Origin: Candidatus Bathyarchaeota archaeon
GTDB lineage: Archaea; Thermoproteota; Bathyarchaeia; Bathyarchaeales; Bathycorpusculaceae
Direction of reading: 5' to 3'
DNA: 64,000 nucleotides
NCBI GenBank assembly: GCA_023488905.1
Contig: JAMDCQ010000013.1
Location: 124,001 to 188,000, forward strand
The position numbers and the translations under genes were made by a program. Below are positions 60,536 through 64,000 of the stretch, piece by piece. The notes under the pieces were generated by a model. That model saw only the letters and a program-made list of their open reading frames with translations, had not been told where the DNA came from and searched no databases. Each line of letters starts with the position of its first letter. Position 1 is the stretch's first letter.

Positions 60536-60559
60536 GTTGCGTATGCATCTATAGGCAAC
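60536..60559. promoter_or_regulatory. imperfect palindrome upstream of the second pstS
   Basis: GTTGC (60536-60540) and GCAAC (60555-60559) close a 24-base imperfect palindrome (about 18 of 24 positions symmetric) with TATGCAT inside. It is followed by CTATATAATC, the type of string also seen in the pstS-regulator promoter region. It lies about 85 bases before the pstS start. Candidate operator for a phosphate regulator. Confidence 0.4.
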
Positions 60560-60658
60560 TATATAATCAATAGTAAACCGTGATAAAATTCTTCAAAGCG
60601 GATATAATCAAAAATAGAATCTATAAAAAATGAAGAAAAACTATGGATTATCTTTCGC

Positions 60659-60829
60659 TTAGGGGTACTGTAAGATACAGACCACTTTTGACCTTTCCGT
60701 TTCGCTGGCACTGTCTATGAGATGGGCGGTTCCATCTGGACAGTAAACTTTGTCGCCCACTACGGCTTTTCTGTAACGTTCGTTACATTCTTTTAGTTGA
60801 GAGCAGCCATCACAATCTCTTGATAGCAT
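60659..60829 (-). CDS. 56-residue cysteine-rich small protein
   Basis: ATG 60829 to TAA. Begins MLSRDCDGCSQLKECNERYR, continues KAVVGDKVYCPDGTAHLIDS and ends VVCILQYP. Five cysteines (6, 9, 15, 30, 51) with CxxC and CxC-like spacing could bind zinc or an iron-sulfur centre. A ribosome-binding GGAAGGTG lies about 10 bases upstream. Its start lies one base after the stop of a tiny membrane-protein frame. Family unrecognised. Confidence 0.55.
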   Translation of the reverse strand: MLSRDCDGCSQLKECNERYRKAVVGDKVYCPDGTAHLIDSASETERSKVVCILQYP

Positions 60830-60830
60830 T

Positions 60831-60962
60831 TTATTTTTTCACCTTCCACTTAGTCAAGAGATATATTGCGCCTGCGGTGCCTATAGAGATGACGCCTATA
60901 AAATATATATAACTATATATCAAAAGCCTAAACACAAATGAGGCACCCGCTAGAAAAGTCAC
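60831..60962 (-). CDS. 43-residue small membrane protein
   Basis: From GTG 60962: VTFLAGASFVFRLLIYSYIY, then FIGVISIGTAGAIYLLTKWK and VKK. Two hydrophobic helices and a basic end. The frame stays open a few codons further upstream (AYLWFPA), so the real start may be a CTG or TTG-like codon. Close coupling (1 bp) to the cysteine-rich gene supports it. Function unknown. Confidence 0.4.
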   Translation of the reverse strand: MTFLAGASFVFRLLIYSYIYFIGVISIGTAGAIYLLTKWKVKK

Positions 60963-60993
60963 TGCAGGAAACCACAGGTAGGCTCACCCCTTT

Positions 60994-61039
60994 GCGGCTT
61001 TAAATAAGGGAGGGGAGGTACACTCAGAGACGTCGCGTG
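60994..61039 (+). repeat. TATA/G-rich intergenic module, copy 6
   Basis: GCGGCTTTAAATAAGGGAGG is followed by GGAGGTACACTCAGAGACG and TCGCGTG. The part after the G run is nearly identical to copy 2 (GGTACACACAGAGACGTCGCGTG). Here a gene does lie downstream: the HAD phosphatase at 61115. GTG 61037, in frame with that gene, ends the module, so the module could serve as its promoter. Confidence 0.65.
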
Positions 61040-61114
61040 ATCGGCAACATACCCTTTCAGGGTTCTCTTGGGGAACCTTTAAGAAACCAAACCGCCCTCA
61101 ACAAAGAGACCACA

Positions 61115-61771
61115 ATGCATCACAGTAGGTTAAAGGCAAAAGGCATATTTTTGGACTTGGACGGCACCATCGTGGACTCCACAGGCGCCTACATAGAAGC
61201 CGCCCAGATTGCCTTCCGCAACCTGAAAATTCAGCCGCCAGAAGACCCGGTGCTCCTCGAAATCCCACGCCGAATGGAGCAACACCTAACACTCGACGAC
61301 ATAACCAAAGGCTACACAAAAGAGTTCCTGCCACTGTACCTCAACGCCTTCCGCTCAATAACCGAGAGCAAAACACAACTCCTCCCAAACGTCTCCACCA
61401 CCTTAGCAGCACTCTCGCAAAGAGCCAAACTTGCCTTAATAACCATGCGGCATGTGCCAAATCAGGTAGTTCAAAAAGAGCTTGACTACTTTGGGATACT
61501 GCCATACTTTTCTCATGTAGTTACGGGGTTGGACACGGCTAAACCGAAGCCTTCACCTGAAGCATTAATCAAATGCCGAGAAGCCCTAAACCTCGACATG
61601 TGCGACTGCCTCATCGCAGGCGACTCCGTCAGCGACATGCGGGCGGGCAAAGCAGCGGGCGCAAAAACCGTTGCGCTACTCTCAGGCCTCTACAACCGCG
61701 AGGAGTTAGAGCGGGAGCATCCAGATTTGGTGCTTTCTGATGTTTCACTGTTGCCGTTGCATGTTGAATAA
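61115..61771 (+). CDS. HAD-family phosphatase
   Basis: 218 residues from ATG 61115. The frame is open back to GTG 61037 but HAD homology starts here. Nucleophile motif IFLDLDGTIVDST near residue 10, motif II ALITMRHVPNQ near 103, motif III Lys in GLDTAKPKPSPEAL near 137, and motif IV CLIAGDSVSDMRAGKAAGAK near 162. A helical cap lies between motifs I and II. It resembles phosphoglycolate phosphatase / PpaX-type enzymes. Substrate cannot be read. Confidence 0.88.
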   Translation: MHHSRLKAKGIFLDLDGTIVDSTGAYIEAAQIAFRNLKIQPPEDPVLLEIPRRMEQHLTLDDITKGYTKEFLPLYLNAFRSITESKTQLLPNVSTTLAALSQRAKLALITMRHVPNQVVQKELDYFGILPYFSHVVTGLDTAKPKPSPEALIKCREALNLDMCDCLIAGDSVSDMRAGKAAGAKTVALLSGLYNREELEREHPDLVLSDVSLLPLHVE

Positions 61772-61905
61772 GCTTTTTCTGGGTATATCGGCTCTGGATA
61801 TATTGCAGTTTTTTTCTTAGGCAGTTATATGGGTTTTAAAAATAAAAGTTAATTACAAACCTTCAACTTTACACACTATTGGAGAGGGCTTCAGCGGGAA
61901 TCGTG

Positions 61906-62532
61906 ATGAATTTCGTAGAGGTAATCATAGGGGAGAAACTAAAAGACGCCGACACCGCCTTAGACGTGATCGGTGCGGACAGAAAAGTCTTACAGGTTGC
62001 CTGCCAAGACTTCACTAACTACCTTAAATTCCATTGGAACCTCATAGGCAAAGAAGCAAACCAATGCGACCTAGTCGAAAAACTCGAGCTTTTGTTTAAA
62101 GAAAACCCCGAGGAATTGGATGCTTTTTTGGCTGTTTGGGTAAACATCTGGTTCAAAAAATGGAAAGAACGCGTCAAACTGCTCATCGGCGACCAAAACG
62201 CCAACAAATGGAACAAGATGGCGAAAACCATCACTGACGCTGAGCCAATCTGGCGCAGACTCGAACACAAACAGGAAATCCAAGAACTCGTCGTCGCCAC
62301 ACTGATCAGAAACGGCGAAATCTGCGGAACCGAAATCTTAGCCGAAAATCTGCTTAAAATCGAGTTAGGCGAAAAAAGCTGCTGTCAGGAACTGGGTGAA
62401 AATGGGGAGAGAGAAAGGGTTTTCAGCACCGTCAATAATGCGCTGCGCAGGGCGCGTGAGATGGCGCAGAGCCGCGGGCCACTGATTTTTGTTAAAGTGG
62501 ATAAGGGCTACTACAATACGGGAGCAGAATAA
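61906..62532 (+). CDS. conserved-looking soluble protein, function unknown
   Basis: 208 residues from ATG 61906 (frame open from TTG 61879). Helical: FTNYLKFHWNLIGKEANQCD, AVWVNIWFKKWKERVKLLIG. The C-terminal 80 residues (ELVVATLIRNGEICGTEILA, VNNALRRAREMAQSRGPLIF) have a helix-turn-helix then wing-like spacing, so a nucleic-acid-binding role is possible but unproven. No cysteine motif apart from EKSCCQE. I do not recognise the family. Confidence 0.55.
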   Translation: MNFVEVIIGEKLKDADTALDVIGADRKVLQVACQDFTNYLKFHWNLIGKEANQCDLVEKLELLFKENPEELDAFLAVWVNIWFKKWKERVKLLIGDQNANKWNKMAKTITDAEPIWRRLEHKQEIQELVVATLIRNGEICGTEILAENLLKIELGEKSCCQELGENGERERVFSTVNNALRRAREMAQSRGPLIFVKVDKGYYNTGAE

Positions 62533-62630
62533 ACCTACTCCATTTTTTAATCTTAATTTTTTAGTCTTGTTCTGTGCGATTTTTTTATTAAGCATCAAGC
62601 CCTTAACCGTAAGCTCAGAAGAGGGCAGTC

Positions 62631-63380
62631 ATGAAAGATCGCAGTCTACTCATCGCTTTTTTCGCAGTAGGCATAGTTGCCACATTGGGTTTATCCACGC
62701 TGTATACGACTGTGATAGTTCCAGCTTTTGCGCCGCCGCCAACGCTGGATCAGAGGTATCTAGCCGCCATCGAAGACGCCATGATTGCTAAAGAAAACGA
62801 AATCTGCCCATATCTAACAGTCATAACTCAAAACAACAGTAATTTAATCTGGCAGGGCGAAGACGAAAACGCATCCGTCCTCGTCGTTACCTGGACCAAA
62901 TACGCCAGCAGCTACCCAGTTGGGGAAAACGTAACCACCAGCTGGGGTGAGACATGGGTGACTGCGGCTCCAGAAATCCAAGTGTTCTTCAAAAACCACA
63001 TTAACTTAGATGCAGATTATACGCTCAGAGCCGCGCAGCTACTGGGCTTACCTCCAAATACTACAAACACGGTTTTTGTGGAGCTATGGGTTAAACCAGA
63101 AGCGCTGTTTCGACCCACTCCAGACAACGAAGTAACCGACGCCACGGCATCGCTGTCTTTCCCGGCTGGCACTGCAGACGATTACGTGGATTGGTTCAAC
63201 AGCAACATAATCAGTTCTTATTATCCTATGAGGTATCCTTGGACACGTTTAGGGTACACGTATGATTGGGAAAACACCGTGACACATGTAGGCTTAAGCG
63301 AGTTTGTCATAAAGCAGAACTCAACGGTCACCGTGAAATCCGTTACCCCCACAGCCGAATACCTAAATAACTCCCCCTAA
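62631..63380 (+). CDS. membrane-anchored secreted protein, function unknown
   Basis: 249 residues. N-terminal anchor LLIAFFAVGIVATLGLSTLY, then an ectodomain starting AFAPPPTLDQRYLAAIEDAM. YLTVITQNNSNLIWQGEDEN and VLVVTWTKYASSYPVGENVT are distinctive, and KPEALFRPTPDNEV near residue 165 resembles the substrate-facing part of some archaeal conserved proteins. No catalytic motif named. Followed 81 bp later by another anchored protein on the same strand. Confidence 0.6.
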   Translation: MKDRSLLIAFFAVGIVATLGLSTLYTTVIVPAFAPPPTLDQRYLAAIEDAMIAKENEICPYLTVITQNNSNLIWQGEDENASVLVVTWTKYASSYPVGENVTTSWGETWVTAAPEIQVFFKNHINLDADYTLRAAQLLGLPPNTTNTVFVELWVKPEALFRPTPDNEVTDATASLSFPAGTADDYVDWFNSNIISSYYPMRYPWTRLGYTYDWENTVTHVGLSEFVIKQNSTVTVKSVTPTAEYLNNSP

Positions 63381-63461
63381 ACTAATTGGACAGCTATTTT
63401 CTGTAGGCGAACTACACAACGCTTAAAACCAAAAAACACAGAGAGCATCAACCGATGAAAG

Positions 63462-64000
63462 ATGGCTAAATCCAAAACGATTATTCTTGTCCTAGTTGCC
63501 GTAGTTGTTGTGTCTTTGGGTTTCAATGTATACCAGTATAGCAGCAATCAAGCCCTCAGCCAACAGAACACCGATTCAGCACCGAGACAGGAAATGGTCA
63601 GCCAACTAATGCATACACAAAACAACATAAACACAGAACTCGCAAACCTTGACGCCGCCCTTTTGTCTGCATGTCAAAAACTATCAACCATGGGACTCAA
63701 CGGCGCCCAAGCGAGGATTATTCTAAGTGACCTTGCAGACAGCAACTCTCTGATTGTTAACGCTGCAACAGCTGATGAGAAAGATGTGTTGGTTACGGTG
63801 GAACCCAGCAGTTACAGTAGCATCGAAGGCGAAGACATCGCCGCTCAGGAACAAAATGTTCAGATGCATAAAACCATGCGTTCAGCCATGAGCAACATGA
63901 TTCCACTGGTTGAAGGGTTCCCGGGCGTGGTGATGGTTGCACCCATATTCGACGCGAACGACAAGTTCATGGGTTCACTGAGCATTGTGGTCTTACCCAG
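63462..64000 (+). CDS. membrane-anchored sensor-like protein, N-terminal part (cut by window edge)
   Basis: ATG 63462, open to the right edge (179 codons visible). Anchor TIILVLVAVVVVSLGFNVYQ, then a coiled region SQQNTDSAPRQEMVSQLMHT. The rest (MRSAMSNMIPLVEGFPGVVM, VAPIFDANDKFMGSLSIVVL) has the strand pattern of Cache-type extracellular sensor domains. The complete protein may be a secreted Cache protein or a receptor; the remainder lies outside. Confidence 0.65.
   Translation, partial: MAKSKTIILVLVAVVVVSLGFNVYQYSSNQALSQQNTDSAPRQEMVSQLMHTQNNINTELANLDAALLSACQKLSTMGLNGAQARIILSDLADSNSLIVNAATADEKDVLVTVEPSSYSSIEGEDIAAQEQNVQMHKTMRSAMSNMIPLVEGFPGVVMVAPIFDANDKFMGSLSIVVLP

Noticed and set aside
1-64000. 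CRISPR arrays, tRNA or rRNA genes, insertion sequences
   Set aside because: No regularly spaced repeats, no cloverleaf with a recognisable T-arm motif outside genes, and no transposase frame could be found by eye.

Overview
The window looks like a stretch of chromosome from a mesophilic archaeon. Archaeal traits are RadA with an N-terminal helix-hairpin-helix domain, archaeal NFACT, archaeal core MetE, a phosphate regulator joining an AbrB-type domain to PhoU repeats, TATA-box promoters with several leaderless starts, and the anaerobic (early cobalt insertion) corrin pathway. UvrA/UvrB, abundant signal-anchored secreted proteins and NosD-like surface proteins fit Bathyarchaeia or a related TACK lineage. 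That placement is inference from gene content, not from a marker phylogeny. I found no rRNA, tRNA, CRISPR array or transposase gene.

Layout. 1-6 kb: uvrA (cut by the left edge), uvrB, a ferric-reductase-like membrane protein, an OB-fold protein and a Yip1-like membrane protein. 6.5-10.6 kb: a large secreted protein interrupted by an in-frame TAG, then a divergent NosD-like surface protein. 10.7-25.9 kb: a corrinoid supercluster. hemD-cobA-hemC-hemL-hemB-precorrin-2 dehydrogenase and a domain-swapped amidotransferase/ATPase run leftward. hemA-cbiX/C-cbiD-E-T-L-F-G-H run rightward from a shared promoter. 25.9-26.6 kb: a VapBC pair. 26.6-34.6 kb: uptake genes, comprising a NicO-type Ni/Co transporter, the cobalt ECF transporter CbiMNQO, the corrinoid ABC transporter BtuFCD, and a divergent winged-helix regulator. 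Together these two blocks take glutamyl-tRNA to late cobalt-precorrins and import cobalt and finished corrinoids. A canonical cbiJ, cbiA, cbiP, cbiB and the nucleotide-loop genes are not in the window.

34.7-38.3 kb: radA, small secreted and membrane proteins, and a repeat-bearing intergenic region. 38.3-42.8 kb: a visibly more A+T-rich three-gene operon of a DNA methyltransferase, a protein with two GHKL ATPase domains (MORC/Hsp90-like at the N-terminus, histidine-kinase-like at the C-terminus) and a receiver-domain protein. This is the strongest candidate for an undescribed system. 43.2-53.5 kb: NFACT, GyrI-like protein, family-4 uracil-DNA glycosylase, core MetE, an AbrB-type regulator, a winged-helix protein, and several damaged genes (a zinc-ribbon gene, a HIT gene, an HtrA gene and other remnants). 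53.5-60.5 kb: phosphate uptake and control (pstSCAB-phoU, divergent AbrB-PhoU regulator, second pstS). 60.6-64 kb: two tiny genes, a HAD phosphatase and secreted or unknown proteins.

A family of intergenic elements recurs through the window. Each has a strong TATA box followed at once by a G-rich run, and one pair carries a perfect 124-bp inverted duplication at 37.6 and 52.2 kb.
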